DNA of 18,992 nt from Spirochaetia bacterium (GTDB lineage: Bacteria > Spirochaetota > Spirochaetia > Treponematales > Breznakiellaceae): NCBI GenBank assembly GCA_025997715.1, contig BNUY01000045.1, positions 1 through 18,992 on the forward strand, read 5' to 3'. The notes beneath the pieces were generated by a model. It did not search any database. It had not been told where the DNA came from and worked only from the letters and a program-made list of their open reading frames with translations. The translations under genes and the position numbers were made by a program. Below are positions 7,630 to 15,659 of this stretch, one piece after another. Positions within the stretch are counted from its first letter, which is position 1. Every line of letters starts with the position of its first letter.

Positions 7630-8565
7630 ATGGACGATAGTCCTCTGGTATCGGTAATAATGAATTGTTATAATGGCGAAGAATTTCTTAAAGAAGCCCT
7701 GGATTCAGTTATTGCCCAGGATTATACCAATTGGGAAATCATATTCTGGGATAATTGTTCATCCGATGGCAGTGCCGGGATTGTAAAATTCTATGATGAT
7801 CCGCGTATTCATTACTACAGGGGAGAAAAGCATGTCCTTCTGGGGGAAGCCCGGAATTTCGCTATTGAAAAAACTAAGGGGGATTATATTGCCTTTCTTG
7901 ATGTAGATGATTTATGGCTGCCTAACAAACTTTCCGTACAGGTAAAAATATTGAATGAGTATCCCGAAGTTGGGTTGGTACATAGCAACCATATTTATTT
8001 TTCAAAAGAAACGGAATTGGTTTTTAATAAGAAAGATAAGGATGAGATAGTAGATGCAGTAAGTCTGATTAAGCATTATGATATAGGAATATCATCTGTT
8101 TTATTAAAAGCAAATATAATACGTGAAAATAAAATAAAGTTTAACATCAATTATAATCTAATTGAAGAATTCGACTATTTTATTCGCCTGTTATGCTTTA
8201 CAAAAGCATATTATAGCAGGCTTGTTTTAATGAAATTAAGAAAACATGAAAATAACACAACTAAAGTATCAGATCAATGGCATTTTGAGTATAATAATTT
8301 TATCGGTAATGTAAAAAAAGATGAGTATGGTTATCCAGGATTGAGAGATCATCTGCATAAAATTAAATTAAAAGCCGCAACTGCAGAAATTTTCTATTGG
8401 CTAAATAAACATAAAAGTTTACAGGCCTTGAAAGCCGTTATTTTGAGTATTTATTTATCACCCAAGTTTTTTGTATATATAATCCCTGTTTGTATAGGTA
8501 TAGATACATATAGTTCGTTTCGGGATAATATTTACAAGGCTTTTGGAAAAATGTATCCCAAATAA
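7630..8565 (+). CDS. Family 2 glycosyltransferase
   Basis: A 311-residue GT-A fold enzyme. The first 110 residues are a classic GT2 domain: VSVIMNCYNGEEFL near 7-20, the nucleotide-binding aspartate D41 in FWDNCSSDGS, the ARNFAIEKTKGDYIAFLD block, and the metal-binding DVDD at 91-94. The C-terminal 200 residues are acceptor-binding and variable, with a basic and hydrophobic tail that may touch the inner membrane. The gene begins one base after the aminotransferase stop and ends five bases before the polymerase gene. It probably adds one sugar to the lipid-linked repeat unit on the cytoplasmic face. Sugar specificity cannot be predicted. Confidence 0.9.
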   Translation: MDDSPLVSVIMNCYNGEEFLKEALDSVIAQDYTNWEIIFWDNCSSDGSAGIVKFYDDPRIHYYRGEKHVLLGEARNFAIEKTKGDYIAFLDVDDLWLPNKLSVQVKILNEYPEVGLVHSNHIYFSKETELVFNKKDKDEIVDAVSLIKHYDIGISSVLLKANIIRENKIKFNINYNLIEEFDYFIRLLCFTKAYYSRLVLMKLRKHENNTTKVSDQWHFEYNNFIGNVKKDEYGYPGLRDHLHKIKLKAATAEIFYWLNKHKSLQALKAVILSIYLSPKFFVYIIPVCIGIDTYSSFRDNIYKAFGKMYPK

Positions 8566-8570
8566 AACAG

Positions 8571-9776
8571 ATGATAAAAAAACCATTCATTGTTATTTTT
8601 TCTTTTTTCTATGTTTTCTCAATTCGTCTGTTTTTTATGCCGTTAAGTTTTTATATGCTCTGTGGATTGTTTGTAGCACCATACCTAATAGCAAAAAAGA
8701 GCCTATGTCAAAATTATTACATTCCTAGAAGAATAGCAAATAGTACTTATATATTATTGTTACTTCTTTTGACATCATTTGTTGCAATTGTTTATAATTC
8801 TACAAGCGAAACAATAAATAGATCTTTTGTAGTATATATAATAGCACCGTTTTCTGCATTTGTTTTTGTAAGAATTATTAATATGAATTTTAAAAAGGTA
8901 AATTTTAAGATAATTGCAGATTTATATATAATAGCTGCTGATATACAAATATTACTAATAGTTGTTTTTGTTTTTAATCCATCTTTTAGAGATTTTGCAC
9001 TAGGATTTTTAAGAATAAGTGACCTATCCCAAGAAACAATGGAAAATACAATTCAATTTAGATTATTTGGGTTTGGAGTTTTTGGCGCTCAGGTCGGTAT
9101 GTTGTTTTCATTTATTTTAATCTTAATAAGTATATTATTGAAAGATCACCGATTGAAATTTATGGAATATGTATTTTATGTTATTTCTTTTTTTTTAATA
9201 TTTGGAATTGGAATGATGTGTTCTCGTTCAACTAGTGTTGGATTTGTATTGTCAATTTTAATCCTTTTTGAATTTAAAAGAAAAATCCTTCGAGAAAAAT
9301 TATTTTTAATAATAATTCTTTTAATATTTATAAGTATATTTTTAGGTATTTTATTTTCAATAGCGAATAAAACAAATAATAACATTGGAACTTATTTAGA
9401 TTTTGGTTTTCGTTTGTTGAGAAAAAAAGAACTGATGCGTAATTATAATGGATATATAGCAATGCAAAAATTTCCAGATTCTATAAAGACATGGATTATT
9501 GGAGACGGACAATGGGTAAATCCATTACATCCAACAAAGGCTTTTTATATGGGAACTGATGCTGGATATAGTAGACTGCTATATTATTTTGGTTTAATAG
9601 GTACTATCTTGTTTATTTTCATTAATTGTTATATAACGCATTATGCTTCCAATAAAAATAAAACATTTTTTTATTCTATGTTACTATTATTTTTTATAAT
9701 GAATTTAAAGCAATATCAGTCTTATATCATCTTAATGTATCCATTTTGTTTTATTTCTAATCGGTATAATAATTAA
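8571..9776 (+). CDS. Wzy-like O-antigen/capsule polymerase
   Basis: A 401-residue integral membrane protein with roughly ten hydrophobic segments spread from about residue 5 to 395. A hydrophilic loop lies around residues 265-330, containing a GDGQW element and ending DAGYSRLLYYFGLIG. That pattern of a large periplasmic loop followed by a Tyr/Arg-rich segment and Gly-Leu-Ile-Gly at the next membrane entry is common in Wzy and O-antigen ligase family proteins. The internal MMCSRSTSVGF segment resembles the arginine-bearing motif in the same families. Given only one such protein here and a Wzy-type locus, polymerase is likelier than ligase. It is very AT-rich (about 25% GC in one 60-base line checked by hand), starting the low-GC block. 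Confidence 0.8.
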   Translation: MIKKPFIVIFSFFYVFSIRLFFMPLSFYMLCGLFVAPYLIAKKSLCQNYYIPRRIANSTYILLLLLLTSFVAIVYNSTSETINRSFVVYIIAPFSAFVFVRIINMNFKKVNFKIIADLYIIAADIQILLIVVFVFNPSFRDFALGFLRISDLSQETMENTIQFRLFGFGVFGAQVGMLFSFILILISILLKDHRLKFMEYVFYVISFFLIFGIGMMCSRSTSVGFVLSILILFEFKRKILREKLFLIIILLIFISIFLGILFSIANKTNNNIGTYLDFGFRLLRKKELMRNYNGYIAMQKFPDSIKTWIIGDGQWVNPLHPTKAFYMGTDAGYSRLLYYFGLIGTILFIFINCYITHYASNKNKTFFYSMLLLFFIMNLKQYQSYIILMYPFCFISNRYNN

Positions 9777-9869
9777 AGAATCTCGAATATTATCATTAAA
9801 TTTGTGTGCGATTTATCTATATAAATAGAAAATCATTGAAGAAAAATTAAGCTTAATAATTTAGTGCAG

Positions 9870-10982
9870 ATGAAAAATATATTGATTGTCTACCCGCAAA
9901 TCATCAATCCTCAGACTGGAGGCCAGGTTTACGATTTTAGTTTTATAAAATTATTGGAGCAATATAAAAATAATAGATATAATATTATGTATTTGTTGGA
10001 TAAAGATATTAAAGCAAAGACCAAATTAGGTTTTATACTCAAATATTTAAAAAAAATTAAATATATGTCAAGATTTGATTTCATCATAACAAATTCGAGG
10101 CTTTATCCTCGATTATTACTTTGTTTTCTCTTTCTAAGAAACTGCAAAGTAATATTATTACACCATCATTTCAATTTTATGGCCCAGTATAACGCCTTAA
10201 ATAAAATAATACATAAATTTTTTGAGCTAAGATTTATTAATTTATCTACAATAGTTATAGCTGCTAGCAAATATACAGAGATAAATACTAAAAAATTTTG
10301 TCCTTCTGTAATTGTAAGTCATATAGATACTTCCTTTGAAAAGAAAATAAATCAAGAATTAAAAAAAGACTTAAATATAAATAACAAACCAATTACATTG
10401 TTATATGTTGGTGCGGTTATTAAAAGGAAAGGAATCGAATATCTAATGAAAATGGCTTTATATCTTAAGAATAAAAACTATTCGTTTAAATTAGTGATTG
10501 CCGGGGAATGCTCGGATAGTAAATATTTAAAAAAATGCTTTAAAATAATAGATCGGTATAGTTTGCATAATCATTTAGAGTTTATGGGAAGAATTTCAAA
10601 TACAGAACTAGAACAATTATATATAAAATCGTCAATTTTTGTTTTTCCATCCTTGCATGAAGGATATGGCAGGGTAATAATTGAAGCAATGTCCTATTCA
10701 ATGCCTGTTATCGGTTTTAATAATTCGGCAATGCCTTATACAATAAATGAAGGTGTTAATGGTTTTTTAGTTAAAAACAAGGACAGTAATGGTTTTAACA
10801 ATCAAGTAGAATTGCTTATGAATTCCAGTGACTTATATAAATATTTAAGTAAAAATGCGTTCAATACATATTTAGAAGCACATAGCGAGAGAGATTTTGA
10901 GAACGAAGTAAGTGCTTTTATAGATGAATTGATATTATATTCAGAAAATAAAAAAATGTTTCAGTCCATTTCATGGAAATAG
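9870..10982 (+). CDS. Family 4 glycosyltransferase
   Basis: A 370-residue GT-B retaining glycosyltransferase. From ATG 9870 the N-terminus is KNILIVYPQ followed by the TGGQ loop of GT4 enzymes. Key C-terminal features are GAVIKRKG at 181-188 (donor phosphate), IAGE near 210, the EFMGRIS strand, and a complete EX7E motif with E264 and E272 in HEGYGRVIIEAMS. The segment INEGVNGFLV also matches the family. A GTG at 9864 would add two residues. The gene is preceded by an 87-base AT-rich gap with no clear promoter or terminator. It is AT-rich like the polymerase before it. Donor and acceptor are unknown. Confidence 0.9.
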   Translation: MKNILIVYPQIINPQTGGQVYDFSFIKLLEQYKNNRYNIMYLLDKDIKAKTKLGFILKYLKKIKYMSRFDFIITNSRLYPRLLLCFLFLRNCKVILLHHHFNFMAQYNALNKIIHKFFELRFINLSTIVIAASKYTEINTKKFCPSVIVSHIDTSFEKKINQELKKDLNINNKPITLLYVGAVIKRKGIEYLMKMALYLKNKNYSFKLVIAGECSDSKYLKKCFKIIDRYSLHNHLEFMGRISNTELEQLYIKSSIFVFPSLHEGYGRVIIEAMSYSMPVIGFNNSAMPYTINEGVNGFLVKNKDSNGFNNQVELLMNSSDLYKYLSKNAFNTYLEAHSERDFENEVSAFIDELILYSENKKMFQSISWK

Positions 10983-10991
10983 GTGTAAGGT

Positions 10992-12107
10992 ATGAGAATA
11001 TTAGTTGCCGTTTCAAGCTATTCACTTCCTGAAGATAAAGGGACAGGTTTTTTTGTCCGGGGAAGAAATATATATTATAAATTAAACGGTATAGATGTTA
11101 CAGTATTAAATTTCAATGCAAAAAATGATTACATAAGAGATCAAATTTCGGTTTATTCGTTGAGGACCTTTAAGGAAAAACTCATCCATGAACATTTTGA
11201 TATATTGGTTTGTCATGCTCCAAATATTAGAAATTGTTATTTCTTTTTAAAAAAATTTAATAAAAAATTCGAAAAAATAGTATTTATCTTCCATGGGCAT
11301 GAAATCTTAAATATAAATAAAGTGTATCCAGCGCCATATTCTTACTTAAAACAGAGTTATTTGAAGAAAATATTCATTGGTTTTTACGATAATATGAAAT
11401 TTACTTTATGGCATTATTATTATCAAAAATTAGTATTCAAATCACATTTTGTTTTTGTTAGCAACTGGTTGTTCAATGCATTTATCAAATGGATAAAAAT
11501 ACCCCCAGCTATTATTCAGAAAAAATGTATGATTATCCCAAATTCTGTAGGTTTTGTATTTGAACATGAAAATTATGACATTAATGCTAAAAAAAATTAT
11601 GATTTTATAACAATCAGAAGTGTCTTGGATGGATCCACATATTGTATTGATATTGTAAATCAATTAGCTAAGAATAATCCGCAATTTAGTTTTATGGTAA
11701 TAGGGAAGGGTAAATATTTTGATTACAATGAAAAGGCAAAAAATCTTACTTTGGTTAATAAGAATTTAGAGCATAAGGAAATAATAAGTTTTCTAAATAA
11801 TTCGAGGTGTGCTTTAATGCCGACTAGGCAGGATACGCATGGCTTAATGGCTTGTGAAATGGCAACATTCGGTATTCCTGTTATTACTTCTGATATTCCA
11901 GTTTGCCGGGAAGTTTTTTCTTCTTTTAATAATGTTAAATTTATTGATAATGATGTTACCTCAATTTCTTTAAATACTTTTATTGTTGAATTAGAAAGAG
12001 ATCTTCCGTATAAAAAGAATGATACTTTTTTATCGACTAATACTACTCAAAAAGAAATTGAACTATTCAATAAGATAGTAGATGTGAATAAATGTACAAT
12101 ATTATAA
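10992..12107 (+). CDS. GT4-like glycosyltransferase
   Basis: A 371-residue GT-B enzyme. The N-terminus MRILVAVSSYSLPEDKGTG matches GT4 acceptor-domain starts. FHGHE near 100-104, the VSNWL strand, IIPNSVG at 181-187 and MVIGKGKYF near 235-243 follow in the expected order. The catalytic EX7E motif appears as D281-x7-E289 in DTHGLMACEM, so the first glutamate is aspartate. That is a conservative change and does not by itself mean loss of function. The usual R/K-containing donor-phosphate loop (near 207-213) is weak. The gene begins nine bases after the previous one and ends the AT-rich block. A 170-base gap follows. Confidence 0.83.
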   Translation: MRILVAVSSYSLPEDKGTGFFVRGRNIYYKLNGIDVTVLNFNAKNDYIRDQISVYSLRTFKEKLIHEHFDILVCHAPNIRNCYFFLKKFNKKFEKIVFIFHGHEILNINKVYPAPYSYLKQSYLKKIFIGFYDNMKFTLWHYYYQKLVFKSHFVFVSNWLFNAFIKWIKIPPAIIQKKCMIIPNSVGFVFEHENYDINAKKNYDFITIRSVLDGSTYCIDIVNQLAKNNPQFSFMVIGKGKYFDYNEKAKNLTLVNKNLEHKEIISFLNNSRCALMPTRQDTHGLMACEMATFGIPVITSDIPVCREVFSSFNNVKFIDNDVTSISLNTFIVELERDLPYKKNDTFLSTNTTQKEIELFNKIVDVNKCTIL

Positions 12108-12277
12108 TACAAACATTAATAAATATCTTCATCTATTCAATGAAAAATAAATAGGAGTATAGTACGTACCCCCCAGCCCGCCGATTATATTATATAGAAT
12201 CGGCCATTTATGTTATAAACATAGGTTGAAAATCATATCAAAATTACTTTTGGATTACTATCGTTTAGGAAATAAAT
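12108..12277. other. Intergenic region with dyad-symmetric elements
   Basis: This 170-base gap is one of the two largest inside the polysaccharide genes and separates the glycosyltransferases from the acylation cassette. It contains a short G+C island (ACCCCCCAGCCCGCC at about 12168-12182) in otherwise AT-rich sequence. Overlapping its end is a hairpin at 12180-12204 with seven-base arms GCCGATT and AATCGGC. A perfect short dyad ATGTTATAAACAT lies at 12210-12222. There is no T-run after the hairpin, so a classical intrinsic terminator is not supported, and no convincing -35/-10 pair was found. It could be a processing or regulatory site, or a cassette-insertion scar. Confidence 0.4.
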
Positions 12278-13243
12278 ATGAGTATTGAATCCATCTACAA
12301 TAAAATTGCCTGTATTTCACCTGAAATTGAAGTGCTGTTAAGACAGCTTTATTGGAACAATATAGATACACTTTCTCGTTTAAAACCCAAATCCGACAGC
12401 AGAAAAACCAAATCTGTTATTCCGGTTGATTTCAATAAAATAATAGAGGTCTTAAAGAATAATGGGGTGAAAAAGGGCAGCCTTATAATTGTACATTCAT
12501 CTTATGATGCATTGGAAGGTTCCGGATTCTCTCCCAATGAAATTATTAACAAATTATTGGACCTTGTTGGAGAAGAAGGTACGCTGGCTATGCCGGCGAT
12601 TAGAAGGTACAAAGAACAACCACGGAACGGCAAAGAATACCTTACATTTAATATGGATAATACTGTATGTACTTACAATGTACAAAGAACGCCTGTTATC
12701 ACTGGTATGCTTCCTTTTTGCTTATTGAGACGTAAGGATAGTATTACCAGCAGGCATCCGCTTAGCACTATGACTGCCATTGGATCATTGTCAAGGCAAA
12801 TGATGGAACATAATTTGGATGGTGACAGACCTTCTTCGCATGGTCCTGGTTCATCATGGAAGTATTGCTTTGACCATAATGCATTGGTTGTCGGATTGGG
12901 AGTAGATCTCGTACATGCATTGTCAATTATGCATGTTGCAGAAGATTCGTTTTCTGATTGGCCGGTAAATGACTGGTATCGGGACAGAAAATTTAAAATA
13001 ATTGATAACGATTTTAAGAAAGATATTGTAGTAAAAGAGCGAAAACCAAAATGGGGAACATTATATTTTGCAGAAAGAAATCAAAAGAAACAACTTTTAA
13101 AAGCAAAAATATTACATATAGAAAAAGTTGGTCCCGTTGAAGTTTCCTTTTTAAAAGCTCAGTTGTATATAGAATATGTACGATCAGATAAGGTTTGGAA
13201 GGGATACCCTTATGTTGTCAGCAAAAAAGACTTAAAATGTTGA
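12278..13243 (+). CDS. AAC(3)-family N-acyltransferase, probably acting on an amino sugar
   Basis: A 321-residue member of the aminoglycoside 3-N-acetyltransferase fold. Motifs in order are IVHSSYDALEG at about 71-81, the TLAMPAI strand near 102-108, SRHPLSTMTAIGS with H160, HGPGSSW at 188-194, ALVVGLGV at 202-209, and the active-site pair in SIMHVAED (H219, E222). An N-terminal extension of about 50 residues precedes the core. In polysaccharide loci these proteins acylate sugar amines rather than confer drug resistance. With an FkbH-type protein and ACP directly downstream, the acyl donor here is more likely a hydroxyacyl-ACP than acetyl-CoA; that is inference. It overlaps the VOC gene by seven bases. 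The ribosome binding site (TTTAGGAAATAA) is good. Confidence 0.85.
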   Translation: MSIESIYNKIACISPEIEVLLRQLYWNNIDTLSRLKPKSDSRKTKSVIPVDFNKIIEVLKNNGVKKGSLIIVHSSYDALEGSGFSPNEIINKLLDLVGEEGTLAMPAIRRYKEQPRNGKEYLTFNMDNTVCTYNVQRTPVITGMLPFCLLRRKDSITSRHPLSTMTAIGSLSRQMMEHNLDGDRPSSHGPGSSWKYCFDHNALVVGLGVDLVHALSIMHVAEDSFSDWPVNDWYRDRKFKIIDNDFKKDIVVKERKPKWGTLYFAERNQKKQLLKAKILHIEKVGPVEVSFLKAQLYIEYVRSDKVWKGYPYVVSKKDLKC

Positions 13244-13641
13244 ATAATTTGATATTCCATCATATTGGATATGCGGTAAGTGATATCCATGTAACAAGTG
13301 AATTTTATATAAAAGCAGGCTGGACATTATCTGAAATTTTTATAGATAAAGTGCAAAATAGCCAAATCGCGTTTCTCTCTAAACTTAATTTTCCTCTTAT
13401 GGAATTGGTTGCTCCAATCAATGAATATTCGCCGGTTATTAAAACCCTGGATAAGATAGGCGTCACGCCCTATCATATTTGTTATGAGATAGAAGATATT
13501 GAGCAAGCCGTTATTGATCTGAAAAAGCAACGCTTTTTGCTTCTTTTTAAACCTGTTCCTGCTAGTGCTTTCGGCAACCGCAAAATTTGTTATCTCTATA
13601 ATCAACATACCGGATTAATTGAATTATTAAGCATAAGGTAA
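13237..13641 (+). CDS. VOC-family protein, methylmalonyl-CoA-epimerase-like
   Basis: The 134-residue product from ATG 13237 consists of two paired beta-alpha-beta-beta-beta modules of the vicinal-oxygen-chelate fold. It follows the methylmalonyl-CoA epimerase pattern closely: FHHIGYAV at 7-14, MELVAP at 55-60, a TLDKIGVTPYHICYEIEDIEQA stretch whose histidine is H80, and GLIELL at 126-131. The expected four metal ligands are present as H8 or H9, E56, H80 and E129. Known members epimerise the carbon next to a thioester via an enolate. Its place between an acyltransferase and FkbH-ACP suggests an acyl-ACP substrate, which is inference. An upstream in-frame ATG at 13195 would lie inside the previous gene and is less likely. 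The FkbH gene starts three bases later. Confidence 0.85.
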   Translation: MLNNLIFHHIGYAVSDIHVTSEFYIKAGWTLSEIFIDKVQNSQIAFLSKLNFPLMELVAPINEYSPVIKTLDKIGVTPYHICYEIEDIEQAVIDLKKQRFLLLFKPVPASAFGNRKICYLYNQHTGLIELLSIR

Positions 13642-13644
13642 TCA

Positions 13645-15231
13645 ATGAAGTATTTTATTTTCCGAAATATGACTATTGAACGCTTTTTTCAGAATTTAAA
13701 CGCCGATTTTTCAGGGTATGAGGATGTATCGGTAATTGATGAGCAGGCTGATCGGTATATTTGGTTTTACCTCGCGCCAATTGCGGAGAATCATATTATT
13801 GCGGAAAAAGTATCATATTATGTTGAATTAATAGAAATGATTGCGAAACGTATAACACCGGGAAAAATGTTTATTGTTTTTACGATGAAATGTGTTTTTA
13901 CTGTTCAAAGTGTTTTATCAGATAGAATGATAGATGATATTGTAAATACATATAATACGTCTTTATATGACTTAGCATCAAAATATGGAAATATTAAGGT
14001 ACTTGATTTTTCACGTTTTTTAAGTAATTATAAATCTGAAGAGCTGATTGACTGGAAGTATTATTTTATCGCGCAAATGGGTTTTAATCCGATGATTGCT
14101 CATTCTTTCCAGGAATGGTTTATTGCTCAAATAGAGGCTATTGAATTAAAGCGTAAAAAATGTCTGGTACTTGATTTAGATAATACTTTGTGGGGCGGTA
14201 TAGTAGGCGAAGATGGCATAGAAGGTATATCCCTTGGGGGGGATTATCCCGGCAAAGCTTTTTCTGTATTTCAGAGTCTCATTCTGGAATTAAGCAATCA
14301 GGGAATAATTTTAGCCGTTTGCAGTAAAAATAATATTGAAGATGTTCGTCAAATATGGAAACAACATCCTGACATTATACTTAAAGAAGAACTTTTTGCT
14401 GCCCTTCGTGTTAATTGGAATAATAAAGCTGATAATATCTCTGAAATTGCGCAGGAATTGAACATCGGCCTCGATAGCATGGTTTATCTTGATGATAATC
14501 CTACCGAGCGTGAAATAATAAAAAACTACTTGCCGGAAGTTACCGTGCCGGAATTTCCGGAACAGCCATATATGTTACCTTATTTTTTAAAAAAAATAGC
14601 TCAACGTTATTTTTCAATCTATGCCCTTACGGAGGAGGATAAATTTAAAACAAAGCAGTATAAACAAAATACAGAAAGGATGAAATCAAAGGAGCAATTT
14701 ATTGATATGGACTCCTATTTACGCAGTCTATCAATGCAACTTACCGTTGAACGGTTGAATAAATTAAATATTGCGCGGTTCGCACAGATGACACAGAAAA
14801 CAAACCAATTTAATTTAACCACCCCTAGATATAATGAATCTGATATACAAACATTCGAGGATAAAGGCCACTGGGTTTATGGATTGAGAGTAAAAGACCG
14901 GTTTGGCGATAACGGAATTACGGGGTTAATAATAATAGCGATAAATGACAAGAATGCTTATTTAGATACCTTATTGTTAAGCTGTCGTATTCTTGGGAAA
15001 AACATTGAATATGCTTTTATTACGTATTTCTTGAATAAATTAAAACTATTCGGAATTGAAAAAGTTAAAGCTTTATATATTAGAACAGATAAGAATACTC
15101 AGGTTGAGTCATTCTATGAGAGAGCGGGATTTAAATTGGATAAATGCTCGGTGAATCGAAAAGAATATATAATGAATCTAAACAGAACAGATTTTGTTTT
15201 ATCAGATCTGTATAAAATGGAGGAAGCATGA
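13645..15231 (+). CDS. FkbH-like HAD-superfamily protein (HAD-IIIC phosphatase with GNAT-like C-terminus)
   Basis: A 528-residue multidomain protein. Residues 1-170 form the N-terminal FkbH region, ending in the conserved NPMIAHSFQEWF. The HAD domain spans about 172-330: DLDNTLWGG with nucleophile D177 and D179, S227 in VCSKNN, the lysine in NWNNKADN (K261), and YLDDNPTERE with D283/D284. The C-terminal part (about 360-528) is GNAT-like, with RFAQMTQKTNQFNLT, DRFGDNGITGL and FYERAGF. Characterised FkbH proteins take 1,3-bisphosphoglycerate, remove phosphate and leave a glyceryl thioester on an ACP. The ACP gene directly follows with an ATGA overlap, strongly supporting that role. The three-carbon product is probably the acyl group for the sugar amine. 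Confidence 0.92.
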   Translation: MKYFIFRNMTIERFFQNLNADFSGYEDVSVIDEQADRYIWFYLAPIAENHIIAEKVSYYVELIEMIAKRITPGKMFIVFTMKCVFTVQSVLSDRMIDDIVNTYNTSLYDLASKYGNIKVLDFSRFLSNYKSEELIDWKYYFIAQMGFNPMIAHSFQEWFIAQIEAIELKRKKCLVLDLDNTLWGGIVGEDGIEGISLGGDYPGKAFSVFQSLILELSNQGIILAVCSKNNIEDVRQIWKQHPDIILKEELFAALRVNWNNKADNISEIAQELNIGLDSMVYLDDNPTEREIIKNYLPEVTVPEFPEQPYMLPYFLKKIAQRYFSIYALTEEDKFKTKQYKQNTERMKSKEQFIDMDSYLRSLSMQLTVERLNKLNIARFAQMTQKTNQFNLTTPRYNESDIQTFEDKGHWVYGLRVKDRFGDNGITGLIIIAINDKNAYLDTLLLSCRILGKNIEYAFITYFLNKLKLFGIEKVKALYIRTDKNTQVESFYERAGFKLDKCSVNRKEYIMNLNRTDFVLSDLYKMEEA

Positions 15232-15449
15232 GAGATAAAATTAAGGAAGCTATGAAAAGAACGTTTAAACTGACAGAAGTGGTGGAAAATATATCACCGG
15301 CAACCTGTGCAGCATGGGATTCTTTGAATCACCTAAATCTAATTTTTGAATTAGAGACGGAATTCAATGTTTCTTTTTCCCCCGAAGATTTTGTAGAAAT
15401 GAAAACATTGAATGATATTGAAAATAAACTGAAAAGTTTAATCAATTGA
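15228..15449 (+). CDS. Acyl carrier protein
   Basis: A 73-residue protein with the four-helix ACP pattern. The phosphopantetheine attachment serine is S32 in AAWDSLNHLNLIFELE, followed by the helix III region FSPEDFVEMKTLNDIEN. The DSL signature is intact, so the protein can be charged by a phosphopantetheinyl transferase. Its start overlaps the FkbH stop by four bases (ATGA), a close coupling that suggests equal synthesis and a dedicated partnership. Unlike the fatty-acid AcpP it sits in a sugar locus and is less acidic. Expected cargo is a glycerate-derived unit loaded by the neighbouring FkbH protein. Confidence 0.93.
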   Translation: MRDKIKEAMKRTFKLTEVVENISPATCAAWDSLNHLNLIFELETEFNVSFSPEDFVEMKTLNDIENKLKSLIN

Positions 15450-15461
15450 GGATGGTATAAC

Positions 15462-15659
15462 ATGGAGTGGCAGGATTATTTTCACCAACTGTTAAATACG
15501 ATAAAAGAAAAGGATCCGTTGCATTATGAGCGAATTATAGTACATGTGAATCAATCTGTGGGTCAGAAAGAATTTGAAGAGTTGTGTATATTAATTATCC
15601 GTTATTGTAATGAATCGGGGGTAAACCCTGAAAAATTAGCTGAGTATTTTTACATATGA
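15462..15659 (+). CDS. Small helical protein of unknown function (65 aa)
   Basis: An ATG at 15462 is preceded by a GAGGAT ribosome binding site at fair spacing. The frame ends in a TGA that overlaps the methyltransferase start (ATGA). The 65-residue product is predicted by eye to be all-helical, with many charged and aromatic residues, and has no membrane segment, signal or metal motif. I do not recognise the family. Its fixed position between the ACP and the methyltransferase, with coupled translation, suggests a role in the same acyl-modification step, for example as an adaptor or subunit. That is only inference from position. Confidence 0.7.
   Translation: MEWQDYFHQLLNTIKEKDPLHYERIIVHVNQSVGQKEFEELCILIIRYCNESGVNPEKLAEYFYI

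Noticed and set aside
13195..13236. Upstream extension of the VOC protein
   Set aside because: The 14 extra residues lie inside the acyltransferase gene, and family members begin near the HHIG strand as they do from ATG 13237.
12278..13243. Aminoglycoside resistance gene
   Set aside because: The fold matches AAC(3), but the sugar-locus setting and ACP/FkbH neighbours favour amino-sugar acylation.
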